Shown: piece by piece, positions 23,128 to 34,241 of the stretch
Position numbering within the stretch: position 1 is the stretch's first letter
How the letters are laid out: each line of letters starts with the position of its first letter
Assembly: GCA_963682055.1 (NCBI GenBank)
Contig: OY821748.1
Location: 31,026,661 to 31,090,660 of the forward strand
Length of the DNA stretch: 64,000 nt
DNA from: Primula veris
Lineage: Eukaryota; Streptophyta; Magnoliopsida; Ericales; Primulaceae
Direction: 5' to 3'
Translations under genes and position numbers: made by a program
Notes under the pieces: generated by a model
Told to the model about the DNA's origin: nothing
Seen by the model: the letters and a program-made list of their open reading frames with translations, nothing else
The model's database searches: none

Positions 23128-23404
23128 TATTATAACAATAGAAAGGGTGTTTTGGTAATTTTTTATAGTAGGATTATACCGAGTATATTATCACAAAGGG
23201 TTGTAGCTCAACGGTTCCCGTTTTTCTAGGCAGACTACTGAAAATCTAAAATACAACTCTACCTATACAAGTCTATCCTAAATATATTATAAAATATATT
23301 ATGTAAAAAATAGTGATTTTATATTGGATAAGTTAGTTGTATTCTAACACTAAATGACTTATTATTTTAAACAAAAGACGCACCCATACAAATAAGTACC
23401 AATA

Positions 23405-23607
23405 GGTACAATATGAATATTATTGGACTATTGAGCCTTACTCATAGTTGACTTAAGTTGAGCTTTCTACCTATATAACTCTAACCTCTTCTATATAAAG
23501 AAGGTTAAGGTGCACTTGTATTTATACATTCTGATTAATAAAGACCATGTTATTGTCTCTCCCTATATCTATATACATATATATGTGAGCTAATATGTCA
23601 CACAACA
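23405..23607 (+). repeat. Left LTR of the 23.4-26.6 kb element
   Basis: Aligns along its whole length with 26419-26628. The start is changed (no clear TG), the end is cacacaaca. TATA-like ctatataaa is near 23492. Confidence 0.75.
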
Positions 23608-25669
23608 CGTTATCAGCACTTTGCTTGCGGAGACTAAGATATACGCTCGTGAATATTTGAGATTTTTTGTAAACGCATGGATATTGAGTATCTATAAATC
23701 TTGAGGTTTATCCTGGTTTTTTTAGGGTTTTGCTATATCGACCTTCACCAACATACCGTGCGTAAGGTACCGAATTCAAAACTTAATTTATTCCATATAT
23801 GTGATTGCACGTATTATTTTATGGATAAATAAAGCATGATAAATATACCATAGTATATAATCCATGTCTATTAGAGTTTGTTACTTGTATGGATAACTAA
23901 AGCATGGTCGTAACACATATATTGTTGATTATAAAATCATATTTGTTGATAAGACCATACACAGTAACCCAAACTGCATGTATTTGTTAAAAAAAAAACC
24001 TATGCATGATAACTTTTTTTTTATTTTTACTGTCTAACATGATCAACATATCTATAAAACCTATTGATATGTAATATGTATCGTGTATTGTAAAATTGTA
24101 TTTTTATACAAACAAAATTGGTAAAAGACATATAATCGGGTTGTAAATCGGAAATCATGTAATTGTAAAATATGTATTAATCTGTGGGATTAAATCTATA
24201 AAAAAACTGAAAACAGTAGAACTGTTTTGTAATTCGCTGAAACTATTGACTGTGCATGTTAATTACTAAATGACTAAACTGAAACTTGTCTGAAATTATG
24301 GACTGAAGCTGTTATAATGTTGTAAATAGATATATAGTTTGCTGAAATTACACGGATAGTCCCTGTAGTATATTACATGTATAAAAACAGTATATATGTG
24401 TTATAAAAGTTAATATTCGGTCTATAAATATTCACCTACATGCATAAATATATTTATTAAAAAGGCAAGTGAATAAAAATTGCATGTTAATTGAATAAAT
24501 TGATATGTTTTCATGTAAATTTAATCACTTTGTAGGTTAAAAATTACTATATATAGAATAAATTGGTAATTAAAAATATATTGCTTGCTTTCATGTTAAA
24601 CTACCATGTATAGAATTATTTATATGGCAATAAACCGTAGATAATTGATTGATATCTTGTTAGCATAATCAACATATCTTTTGATGTTACCATAGATATT
24701 ATATCACATATGGCAGTTAATTATTTGGTTTGATCTAATTGATTTGATTTGATTTGGTATGATATAATTTGTGTGATTGATAATCCTGAATTGATTAGCT
24801 TGGGATACTTGAACAAGTATTATGACCTTGTGTGTTTTATTACGCGATCCATTTTTTTGGATTTACCTTCGAGATGAAGGATCTTAGGAAGACACGGTAG
24901 TGACTCAACCTGATGATCGAGTCCCGTAAAATTGAATCTAAGTCCATGATTCAGACTACACCCAGAAGGTGTTATGACGTTTTCGTCATTATGACGCTAA
25001 GTCGTCAGATTCTCCCATGATCGTTCGATCACTAGACATTGATATAGACCCGGTCCGTCCCTGATGAGACGACAAAGAGATATTGAACCATGATTTTCAT
25101 ATCTAAGTACAATAAGCGCATCATTGTACTTGGTCTAATGTATTAAGACGATCATCTTGTCTGTTGTGAATGGTATAGCTCGACACAGCATCGCGCTAAC
25201 ACGCTGCCATCGAAATGGCACTAAAGACACATTCCCTTACCTTATGGTAATTTTGGAAGTGGGCTAGTTTATCCCATTTGCGTCATCGAGTGTACCTACC
25301 TCCTTCGGTACTCGAATTAACGCAATCCTTTTTTGGTTATACCGATGCCGGTTACTTATCAGACCCGCATAAATGATATTCTTAACATGGTCTGTCTTTA
25401 CCATTAGGAATAAGGCAATATCTTGGAGGTCTTGGAATGACTCCAAATGAATCACTCTGATCTATTCGTGCTCTATGAGACGACTAGAGAGTGTATATGG
25501 CTTCGAACTCGTATTAGTCATATTTGAATTATATATGCTCTGTCTCACGATCCAGATAAAACACTTGTTTTATTTGAGGACAACTTGTTGTTATCGATCA
25601 AGAGAGACATGACTAGATTATGCTATTTAGTATTTCTTGCCGAAATGAATCTTCACATATGAAGTTTAA

Positions 25670-25912
25670 GAGCATCTAGTTGAATGCTCGTTCTATTCTA
25701 CGTTAGATTTTCTTCCATACAGCCGTGTGCAAGTAATGAAGCATCCAGTCGAATGCTTGTACTCTTTCTTGAAATATAAAATCCTTGCACCCAGTCGTGT
25801 GCAAGTGAGGGGGAAGCATTCAGGTGAATGCTTATTGCACTAATTACTATTTAGTCGAAATCCTCGTACCCTGTCGTGTGCAAATGAGGGGGAGCATCCA
25901 TTCACATGCTCG
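25670..25912 (+). repeat. Four palindromic repeat units, ~70-78 bp apart
   Basis: Imperfect to perfect palindromes start at about 25670, 25739, 25814 and 25892, each of the form (g)agcat-N6-8-atgct(c). Between them the phrase 'cgtgtgcaagtgaggggga' or a variant recurs. The unit at 25814-25833 is a perfect palindrome. They could fold as a row of hairpins in the transcript. Confidence 0.65.
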
Positions 25913-25924
25913 TGTACTCTTTTT

Positions 25925-26345
25925 GTCCTTAGACCAAAGTTTTTTCCCACTGGGTTTTCCTTGGCAAGGTTTTTAGCGAGACACGTTCCCATCATACCTC
26001 ACTTAAGATTGCCGAAATTAGGATGAGTATCCTATTGTATACTTTTTACCACTTTGTATTCTTTTGTCATTCAATTAGAGGTTTTTTTCACTGGGTTTAC
26101 TCTAGTAAGATTTTGATGAGGCATCTATTTTGTGGTTGATCCCCTACTACTGTCACTGTTGCACTCTTTTTCTTTCGATCAGAGATTTTTCCATTGGGTT
26201 TGCTCCGGCAAGGTTTTGATGAGGCACACTGTTTTGTGGTTAGTTAATTACATAGAATTTCGGCCTATATCATTCGGCTACACAGTTTCTCCTAGTTACC
26301 GGTTTTGTCCAACACTGGGTTTTCCGTCCCTAAGGTTTTTATGTA
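25925..26345 (+). repeat. Degenerate repeats with 'cactgggttt...aaggttttgatgaggca'
   Basis: At least four divergent copies begin near 25941, 26084, 26186 and 26308. Each has cactgggttt (or cattgggttt), a few bases, aaggtttt or aagatttt, then gatgaggca(c/t) or a relative. Similar phrases are seen 5' of the purine tract in some plant LTR elements. Confidence 0.55.
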
Positions 26346-26418
26346 TTTAGCACTGCGAATGAACTCGACTCAGATCGACTGCATGAAGACGAAGAATTCA
26401 AGACGTCCAAAGGGGGAG

Positions 26419-26628
26419 TGTTGTAGGATATTATTAGACTATTGGGTCTTACTCATAGTTGGCCTAAGTTGGCCTTTCTACTTGTATAACCGTAATCTCT
26501 TCTATATAAACAAGGTTAGGGTCCACTTGTATTTATACATTCTGATTAATAACTCTGTTGTTGTCTCTCTCTATATTCTCTCTCTATATCTATATACATA
26601 TATATGTGAGCTAATATGTCACACAACA
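26419..26628 (+). repeat. Right LTR of the 23.4-26.6 kb element
   Basis: Begins TGTTGTAGG directly after the purine tract agggggag and ends cacacaaca. About 210 bp. No clear matching 5-bp duplication with the left flank. Confidence 0.78.
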
Positions 26629-27070
26629 GCTCCTATCTATTCTTAAAAATAATTATTTATAATTATAAATAAATATTAAAGTTAACAATAAATCATTTCT
26701 TTTATTATACTATTCTAACATCACTTACACATGAGTTCAAGTTTAAGACCCATCAAGAGATGTCTGTTGTGAAATCTAAAATTGCATCGTGTTCGAACAG
26801 AATCAAATTCTATATGGTGCAATATACTTACTCGGCTATTCATACAAAGTATCGAGAACTATAATTTTTTTTAAAAATACATGCTTAAAAGTATACTTTA
26901 TTTCTATCAACCAAACACCTAGTTCGTTTTTAAGTAGAATAAAAGGATAGTTTACATTTAACATGTGAACCAAATGAGCCCAATGTCAATGTAATACTCA
27001 ATATTACAAATGAAAGGAAGCCGTCCTCAAAATATACATGTTGGACATAGGCCGAATAAAAGGATAATAT
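26629..27070. other. Intergenic, no gene seen
   Basis: AT-rich; only short open frames without support. Confidence 0.5.
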
Positions 27071-27264
27071 TTTCTGAAACCCACTAGTACCTCTCTCTCT
27101 ACCTCTCTTCTCATAAAACCCTAGTCGTCTCTTTCCGCCTCCTGGATGGAGGAGTTGCCCGTCTGCTTCCCCCATTTCTCTCCTTACTCAACCTACTCTG
27201 CTTATTTTTCTCCTCTTCTCCTCCCTTCCCCCTCTTACGGTCCACTCTATCTCTCATCCCCTAT
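27071..27264 (+). other. Possible gene 5' fragment, interrupted by a MITE
   Basis: A CT-rich stretch with 'aaaaccctagtcgtctc', typical of plant 5' untranslated leaders, precedes an ATG at 27146 (MEELPVCFPHFSPYSTYSAYF...). The frame runs into the MITE at 27265. Skipping the MITE and one copy of ctat, the frame continues about 28 codons from 27488 to a TGA near 27575. I do not recognise the peptide, which is Ser/Pro/Leu/Tyr-rich. It may be a captured gene fragment or a chance ORF. Confidence 0.25.
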
Positions 27265-27487
27265 GGCCTCGTTTGGTTGCGGTACTATTTTTTATGGGAT
27301 TACAAATACACCCGGACTATTTCTAATACTAGCTGTATATGGTATTGCAAAAGATGGCTTTTAGGAGCATTTGAAGTCCACCTGAACTACTAGTACTGCA
27401 CCCCAGTGCAAAACAAACGTAGGACTAGATGGTCCCACAGCATTTGCAATACAATCCAAGTGCATTAGTCCATCAAACAAACACACC
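27265..27487. mobile_element. MITE (223 bp), ends GGCCTCGTTTGG / CAAACACACC
   Basis: Ends are imperfect inverted repeats (ggcctcgtttggttgcgg against reverse complement ggtgtgtttgtttgatgg). Flanks share ctat (27261-27264 and 27488-27491). The outer sequence recalls Tourist/PIF-Harbinger MITEs, which use 3-bp duplications; the exact duplication cannot be fixed. Confidence 0.55.
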
Positions 27488-27629
27488 CTATATGTCTAGC
27501 ACTATTTCTTTACTTATCTCCTTCCTCTTCCAATCCCAAAAACCACATTCCCTCTTTTTATTCTCCTTTCCAGTGACCATCTTACAAAATATTTTACGAT
27601 TTCAATTGAACATATCGGTGTAATCTTTG

Positions 27630-28520
27630 GTGATCGATTAGTCTAAGTTAGAACTAGGTGCACCCACTATGGTTTACGGTTTGATTTGGTATGTCGGGAT
27701 ATTTTAGTGTCGTGGACTTGTAGGCCTGCTTAGATCGGGTGTTAAAGTGTGTTGACACCCCAATTACGAATACAGTGTCGGACAGAGATGGGTACTCTTC
27801 TATATCCTTTGGACCTTCCTCTACATGTGGTATGGTATGTCGCTCCTTATTGTCGTATTTGGACGAAAGATTATAGATTTGGTTTAGCTGAATATGGGCT
27901 TTTGATGAGTCAAACGATTTTAGTCAGTTGTATTTTCTCGTTTACACTGGTTAGGAGTATTATACGATATGATATTGTCTTGTTTGTTGTAGACGAGTAT
28001 TGACGGCGCTTGTCTAGTTAGTCGCAATCGTAGTGTGTATATTGTTTGGTTAGATGTTTGCGTGGTTTTGTAAAAACCATTAGCGTACAAGGTTTCTCTT
28101 TTAGGTCCTTCTCGGTGATTGTTATATTTAGATCGGGTTTAACTGTGTGTTGACACCCCGATGGCCTTTTTTTTACTAGTCTGTGTTGGAACTATTTTTA
28201 GACATTCGAGTTTATTTTTGGTTGGCATGAGACTTTCAGACATTTTTCCACCTTCGATGGCTCGATCGGTACGCTTGACAATATTTCAGTTCTTTTTGTT
28301 TTGATATCTGAGAATTGTTCTTTTGTATTTCATGCTTTTTTGGTGTTTTGTTTTAGGTTACCCGGATGGAAACATTTAGTAAGATTATTTGTTTTGTATT
28401 TTGGGTTTTTCTTATCTTTTTAGAGCTTATTGCAGAGGCAGTGATACTTATGTAAGGTTGTTATTTTAATTAATGATAACCCTGGTTACTTTGCAGATTA
28501 AAAAAGAAAAGAAAAAGGAA
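27630..28520 (+). repeat. LINE-like 3' region with A-rich tail
   Basis: T/G-rich sequence ending in aaaaaagaaaagaaaaa (28500-28517). Its last 300 bp resemble 7785-8200. It contains a direct repeat: 'agatcgggtgttaaagtgtgttgacacccc' near 27731 and a close variant near 28132. No reverse transcriptase frame remains. A 5'-truncated non-LTR copy is the simplest reading. Confidence 0.4.
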
Positions 28521-28679
28521 CCCATCCTCAATTTCAAAATAACATAAGGGATGTTATATGTTACAAAAAACAATAGAAATGCTGTTATATATGACACTTC
28601 TATATTTGGTAAGATATTTTAGGGCCGCCCTAATTTTTTGCTTGGCAAAGCTATATTTACCATTAACTATTTGACAAAC

Positions 28680-28763
28680 TATTCTCTCTCCCTTTTTTCA
28701 TCTCTTTTCCTCTCTCTTTCTCTCAAGCTTGCCGATTTCTGGTACTCTACAAAGAATTTTGAG
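28680..28763 (+). other. Possible 5'-UTR exon with splice donor
   Basis: A run of CTCTCT-rich leader-like sequence (28684-28725) ends 'aattttgag|gtaaac', a good donor. It could be the leader exon of the BPA1-like gene, whose first coding exon is preceded by an AG acceptor at 40779-40780. This would imply a ~12 kb intron holding the nested retrotransposons. This is speculation from splice-site form only. Confidence 0.2.
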
Positions 28764-31700
28764 GTAAACTTTTGTTCATCGCAAATCTAAATGTTCCATA
28801 TATAGTAGTAGTGTACTATTTTTTTTTTATCTCATGACACCTATTATGAGATATGGATTTCATGTTTTCTGTGTGTTGTGCTTGACTTTGCAATATAGAA
28901 AAAAATGCTACTTTCTTTAAATCCATCTTAAAAGATTATATTTCCATCTTTGCTGGTGGTTTAAAAATAAAAAGAGTTAAGAGTCGTAAGGTACAATATA
29001 AAAACAATAATATTTTCTCTAAATATGAAGCCATGGAATGGTCATTAAGAAAATTCAAGAATCATTAACTGCATCCTGTTTTGTATTTTTTTTTTTAAAT
29101 TGATGAAATTTTCTTTGCTAGTTTCCTATTAGTAAGAATACTTACAGAAATGAGTTACATAAGTATATATTTTATGAATGTCTTTTTGGAACAATCAACT
29201 TATTTGACTGTTTATGATACAGTCGTTTTAATCACCGTTAGATTAGAAAATGGATGGTTAGACGATTCTTTTTAATAACTAATTTATTTTTTCTATTTTC
29301 AACAAATTAGAATTTGATAAATTAAAAACAAATTGTAAAACACACTAAAACCCAAATAAAAATAAAGAACAATAGGAGGACCTAACATAAACTTAAATAT
29401 TAAACAAAATTTATTTTTTTAATCCATTTTACATTTTTTTATTCAAAAGAGTTGTGAACTAGTCATATAAGACGAATGTTACCTAGTAATTCCCATATTT
29501 TATGTATCTAAAATGGGCTCTGAGGAATTGAGGTTCTTGAATCAAGAGAGATTTCTATATTTATGGGTCTTGCTTAAGGATTGCTTGATAGGAAGGGTTG
29601 CGCAAATACTTAATATCTAGCGGCTTTTATATATTAATTTAATGAAGATGAGAGTTTGCTTAACTTTTATTTGATTTTAATCGTTGCAATGTAGCGAGTG
29701 AATTCCGCCCAACAACCTTAGAAAATCCTAGCAATATATATATGCTCTGGAAAAACAGGTCGCCTGTATAAAATGCCATACATGACCTCCGATTGATCTT
29801 TTTACCCTAATACAAATGCTCAGCTTTTAACGAAGGGAACACCGGCCACTAAATTGTTTGTTCAGTGTTGGAGCATATGCAATTCAAAACCAATATAGAG
29901 CGCCAATAAATTTGTATCCTACAAAGGTTAACCAGCTGCAAACTGTGGTTATCTAAAGACCACGTAAACATAAAATTGCTAAATCCAAATTTCCGCTACT
30001 ATTACGTTTTTCAGTTAAAACTTCAATTTTAAAACCTCACTCACAACTCAAGTTGTAACGAAACTATTCTGAGAAAGTCAATAAATAAATAATAAATAAA
30101 GTTGAACCTTTTTCGTTTGTTAACGGAGTTCGACCGAAACTTAATATCCACGTCTCAGCCACTTAACCGTTGGTCAACTGATACAATAATATTTACTTAT
30201 AATCACTCTATAAGTTACTCACAATTGTTTGTCTCCTCCTAAAAATTATCCTTATTAATTTCCTAACATACTCAATAACAAAGCAATATTTCCACTAGTA
30301 TAACAAAGAGATATTTATTGACATAATAAAACTTCTTGAATAAGCCCTAAAGATATTTCCTAGAACAGGACAATATCTTTTACTTCTTTGTAGTTAAGAT
30401 CTTGATTATCTATCTCCCTATCCTTAAAAATCTTCATATATATTCTTAATTTACCTAGAAGATATGATCTTCAACTCTTATATTTAATGGTTTCAATATA
30501 TTTTATTGTTAATCTTAATTAAAGCACGATTTTCAATATGTTTTCGTAAGCATTTATTTTTACTTTATATTTAAATATCTTTCCTTCTTTTGTTTCCATG
30601 TATCTTCCCTTACTCTTCTTCATCTTGATTTCATAGTAGTATATATGAGATCCAATATCTTCAACTCCCGTACCATATTTAATCTACAATATTTACCATA
30701 CATGAAGGTTTAACAACTAAACATGCAAAAATGAGTTGACAATAATTCTGTCAACCCGGTCAGATACTGTTTTGGGTGACTACCCAAGTTTCAACTGACC
30801 TGCACTGAGTATTACTTAACATAAAACTGTTAAATGCAACTTTACATTGCTAAGCATGAAAATAAGAAGTATTCTCTTTACCAAAAGGTCCAAAACAATT
30901 AAAACAAAAGAGCTATTTAGAGTCCAACAACTAGGACCCAAGAAGGCACTTATCTGAACCTTTCGAATATACATTTACGTGCGAATTATGACATGGTAGA
31001 CCATCGATTGATGTAGTAAGAAAAGTTTTAATAAAATGGATTTAAGGGCTTTCATATAATGTCCCAGTAATTTACTCTATAAACATATCCTAATTGGATG
31101 CTATTTTAAAGAGGATGTTGTGAGAATTTGAAAACGCAAAAATTTGAATTATTCAACATTACCTAATGATAACTTTTATATGGTCGAATTTTGGAGGAAG
31201 TGCCTCGGTTGAATATCAAGGAGAAATATTCACATATCAAATAGTTAGAGTTCTATTGAATAACATATGAAGAGTGTGATACAGAAATGAAAATGGAAGT
31301 GAATGATAGGTGGTGCTTTGAATCATTAAATGATATATTAGGGGAGTATTTAGAGACTAGAAGATTTGACTACTAGGATAGCAACATGTTATTCAAGGTC
31401 ATGCACAACGGGAATCTCCACGTAACACGTTATTCAATGCCCCTCTTCCATGATCAGGTGGAAGTCCAAACACCATTCGCTACCTCTCACATAAACCCTT
31501 GCATGGTATGGTGAAAGCCCGACAACATTCTTCAAACACGTAAAAGCATGACACGGTCAATTTTTTGGTACAAGACCAAACCAACAACCTTATTGAACAA
31601 CTTAAATGAATATATCACACAAACCACATATAATGTACAACACCATCGTCAATGCCAAAGATCCATACACTAATCTTTCCTCGAACCACAACCTGTTAAT

Positions 31701-31896
31701 CTACTCACTTGACCCCTAATATGGATCATTGTAAAAACTTCACTGACGTCTTCCCCCAAAATAAGTTCTCTCAGCAATATCACCGACATAACCTATATTC
31801 CATGAATATGGTCCTGATTCGTAATAGATGACAAACTCTGATAGAACCATAAGAGGAAAATGTCGCTACGAAAACTCTGATAATCAGATCCTCCTA
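28764..31896. other. Intergenic or intronic, no gene seen; old LTR-like fragment near 29990-30250
   Basis: No supported coding region. The sequence around 30040-30170 ('acaactcaagttgtaac...ggagttcgaccg') resembles the degenerate LTR fragment at 820-1370. Otherwise AT-rich and featureless to the eye. Confidence 0.45.
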
Positions 31897-31901
31897 ATTA
31901 T

Positions 31902-32252
31902 TGTTAGGAAATCACGTCGAGCAAATAAGAAAAGACAGAAACTCAAACCGAGCACACACACTTTGATAACTGAGTTCACCCAAATTGGCTACGTATCCGG
32001 GCCGCTACACGTGACACTTAATATTATTATTATGAGGATTACAATGGTAATCTAGCTCAACACAAGCTATGATTCTTTCGCAACTAGAACTCTCTCACTT
32101 ATAATATTCTCACAGTGATGTGTAAATGTGTAATTAAAATACAGGGTATTGAGACATATAAATAGAACTCATAGTGGGTCATATTACAATTCCAGACGGT
32201 GTGGGATAATTAGAAAATATGACTAAAACTCATTTGACTCCACAACTCAACA
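31902..32252 (-). mobile_element. Solo LTR, minus orientation, 5-bp TSD attat
   Basis: On the minus strand it begins TGTTGAGTTGTGGAG and ends with ...CCTAACA. Both flanks carry attat (31897-31901 and 32253-32257). It is about 90% identical by eye to the plus-strand LTR at 32683-33037. No internal retrotransposon sequence adjoins it, so it is a solo LTR, probably of a copia-type element, left by recombination between the two LTRs. Confidence 0.85.
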
Positions 32253-32682
32253 ATTATAACCATTTTATCACCCATTATGGGTAAAGTCCTCATGTACTAT
32301 CCTATTCAAAACCAATATTGTCCCTTTGGATATGCCCTATCAGGGAAAGTATTGCAGACAAGTTAGGAAGCTTTCCTAGGGTAGCAAACAAGCAAGGTGT
32401 CCGCAGAGGCTCTCCCTCTCGTTTTCTAGCTCCCCACTTTCCGTGTTTCTCTCTTCTCCCTCTGCTATTTCTTTGGCCCAATGTCATTCTTTCTTTTATG
32501 TCGGTTTCTTTTTTCCTCCTTCGATCTCCGAGCGTGGCAATGCTACCAGCAACGATGGTGCTGCTACTGGCGGTGTTGATGCTGCTCGTGGTAGGACCTG
32601 ATTGGGTCCCTTCTTTTACCTTGCTTTAATCTTGTTCAGATTAACTTCTATCCAGCTCAAGATTCAGTTCGAACCATGTAAT
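32253..32682. other. 430-bp spacer between two inverted solo LTRs
   Basis: Somewhat more GC-rich than its surroundings, with a 103-codon open frame at 32318-32629 that is rich in Leu/Phe and has no recognisable motif. I do not call it a gene. The part from about 32634 upward may be the end of the minus-strand open frame described at 32634-33165. Confidence 0.5.
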
Positions 32683-33165
32683 TGTTGAGTTGTGGAGCCA
32701 AATGAGATTTGGCCATATTTTCTAATTATCCCACATCGCCTGAAATTGTAATATGACCCACTAAGGATTCTATTTATATGCCCCAATATCTTTTATTTTA
32801 ATTACACCTACACAAACACCTTTTACATATTATAAGTGAGAGAGTTCTATTTGCGAGAGAAACATAGCTTGTAATTAGGCTACATTACGGTTGTAATCCT
32901 CATTATAATAATATTAAGTGCCACGTGTAGCGGCCCGGAGATATAGTCAATTCGGGTGAACTCCGTTATCAAATTGTGTGTGTGCTCGGTTTGAGTGTTC
33001 TGTCTTTTTTTTGTGCTCGACCTGATCGACCCCAACAGTAATAACCACATGACCAGCTAGGTTTTGTACTCCAAAATCGATCTCAGGCTCATAGTGGTCA
33101 TAGTTTTCAAACTCAGGTTGGTACATGATATCATTGTGGCTTGTTAGAGAAAGTGAAGGTAAGTT
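32634..33165 (-). pseudogene. Possible exon interrupted by a solo LTR
   Basis: On the minus strand an open frame runs from about 33165 down to 33043 (…SLSLTSHNDIMYQPEF…, then ENYDHYEPEIDFGVQNLAGHVV). Across the LTR at 32683-33037, skipping one copy of the duplication gtaat, the same frame continues for about a dozen codons (WFELNLELDRS) to a TAA near 32634. The acidic, aromatic-rich peptide looks more coding-like than its surroundings, but no family is recognised and the 5' junction is unclear. It may equally be chance. Confidence 0.3.
32683..33037 (+). mobile_element. Solo LTR, plus orientation, 5-bp TSD gtaat
   Basis: Begins TGTTGAGTTGTGGAGCC and ends CGACCCCAACA, with gtaat on both sides (32678-32682 and 33038-33042). 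It is the same LTR family as 31902-32252 in opposite orientation. The two different target duplications prove two independent insertions, not one inverted duplication. Confidence 0.87.
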
Positions 33166-33823
33166 GTAGAAAAATGTAACAGAAGTGTAGATAAGGATTA
33201 TTAAACATTTGGATGCAAGTGATTCTTGAGTAAAATTATAGTGCTAGCCTAATCGAACTAATAAAATAATATAGCAATGAAAGGCGAAGAAAATTCACAA
33301 TCTCAAGATATCATGATTTCTTAGTTTCCTTCATATAAATGGCTGGGATTGAGGCTTAGTTTCATGATGATGATGAACACTATTTATGGTCCAATTTTAT
33401 GATGAGGAGGTATAACACAACTGTATATCATAATAATGCAATATTAAAAAAAAGGGTGGATGGTATATATAATGACCTTGCATAATAACATATGTTGTCA
33501 CTCATAGTCCAGTCATAGGGAAAGGTAATAATATTGATACAATCCTGGATAGATGGAAATTGGAATGGTGAAGAACCTCTCAGTGGAGAAAAAATGATAG
33601 GAAAAAAACAGTTTTTTTTTTTTTTGCAATGAACAAGGCATATGGAGAAGAGATAACTTAGTTTCAGGTAATATGAGAAATAATTTCTCTATTAATCTTC
33701 GCATTCTAAGAGAAGAGAAATATTGTCTTGCTTACATGGAATCTTCAGACTTGATCCGAGAAAACAGCACTTTGAAGTTACTTAAGTTTCCGGAAATTGG
33801 CTCTTATATACCTTTGTATATCA
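33043..33823. other. Flank of the retroposed copy
   Basis: Apart from the possible minus-strand exon at its left end, no supported gene. AT-rich with a short A/T homopolymer at 33611-33625. Confidence 0.4.
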
Positions 33824-34241
33824 ATTAGAGGTCCACACACTATTTTTTTTTTAATCAAACAGACTCAAACTTTATTAAAACAACCAAATTCGTACCATGG
33901 AACAAGCCTCCATGGCTAGCATAAAAACCGACAAAAGAACACAACAAGAAAAATGCTGATAAAGACAAGATTAAGATCTAAATACAAACTTCTAAAAGCC
34001 AATGCAGCAAGCTGCATATGAAACCCAACACAACCTCTAAATGCATATAGGAAGCAACATGAGTATTACATTGTCGTGCTACCATAAGAGATTTATGAAT
34101 CATGCTAAATCATAGCATCCATCAAACTATCATGCCCATCTTTAGCTTTGTCATCATTTCGTTTTTACCCTATGTCCTCTAGTGACCATAGCGTGTTTTT
34201 TTAGTTACTTTAACTCCAAAATCTGATAGAACTACGTAACC

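Larger units (their letters stand above)
23405..26628 (+). mobile_element. Non-coding LTR retrotransposon with internal repeat arrays
   Basis: Direct repeats of about 205-210 bp bound the unit: 23405-23607 and 26419-26628, both containing 'ttcatatataaa'-like text ('cttctatataaa'), 'gtatttatacattctgattaata' and ending gtcacacaaca. The left LTR is followed by cgttatcagcac, a primer-site-like sequence common after plant LTRs; the right is preceded by the purine run aaagggggag. The 2.8 kb interior has no gag or pol frame that I can recognise but holds two internal repeat arrays (25670-25912 and 25925-26345). It resembles a LARD-type non-autonomous element. Confidence 0.75.

Noticed and set aside
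23198..23216. RNA polymerase III A-box-like word (tagctcaacgg), possible SINE or tRNA head
   Set aside because: No B box downstream and no tRNA fold; a single 11-base match is weak.
25264..25455. 63-codon minus-strand frame in the 23.4-26.6 kb element
   Set aside because: Isolated, with no retrotransposon domain; the element interior appears non-coding.
25670..25912. CRISPR-like array because of regularly spaced palindromes
   Set aside because: Units are diverged, the spacers themselves are similar, and the context is a plant LTR element.
27749..28003. 84-codon open frame
   Set aside because: Lies within LINE-like 3' sequence, with no conserved domain.
32318..32629. 103-codon plus-strand open frame between the two solo LTRs
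   Set aside because: Leu/Phe/Ser-rich low-information peptide with no motif, splice context or family; likely chance.
31902..33037. One single fold-back transposon with 350-bp arms
   Set aside because: Each arm has TG...CA ends and its own different 5-bp duplication, so these are two solo LTR insertions.
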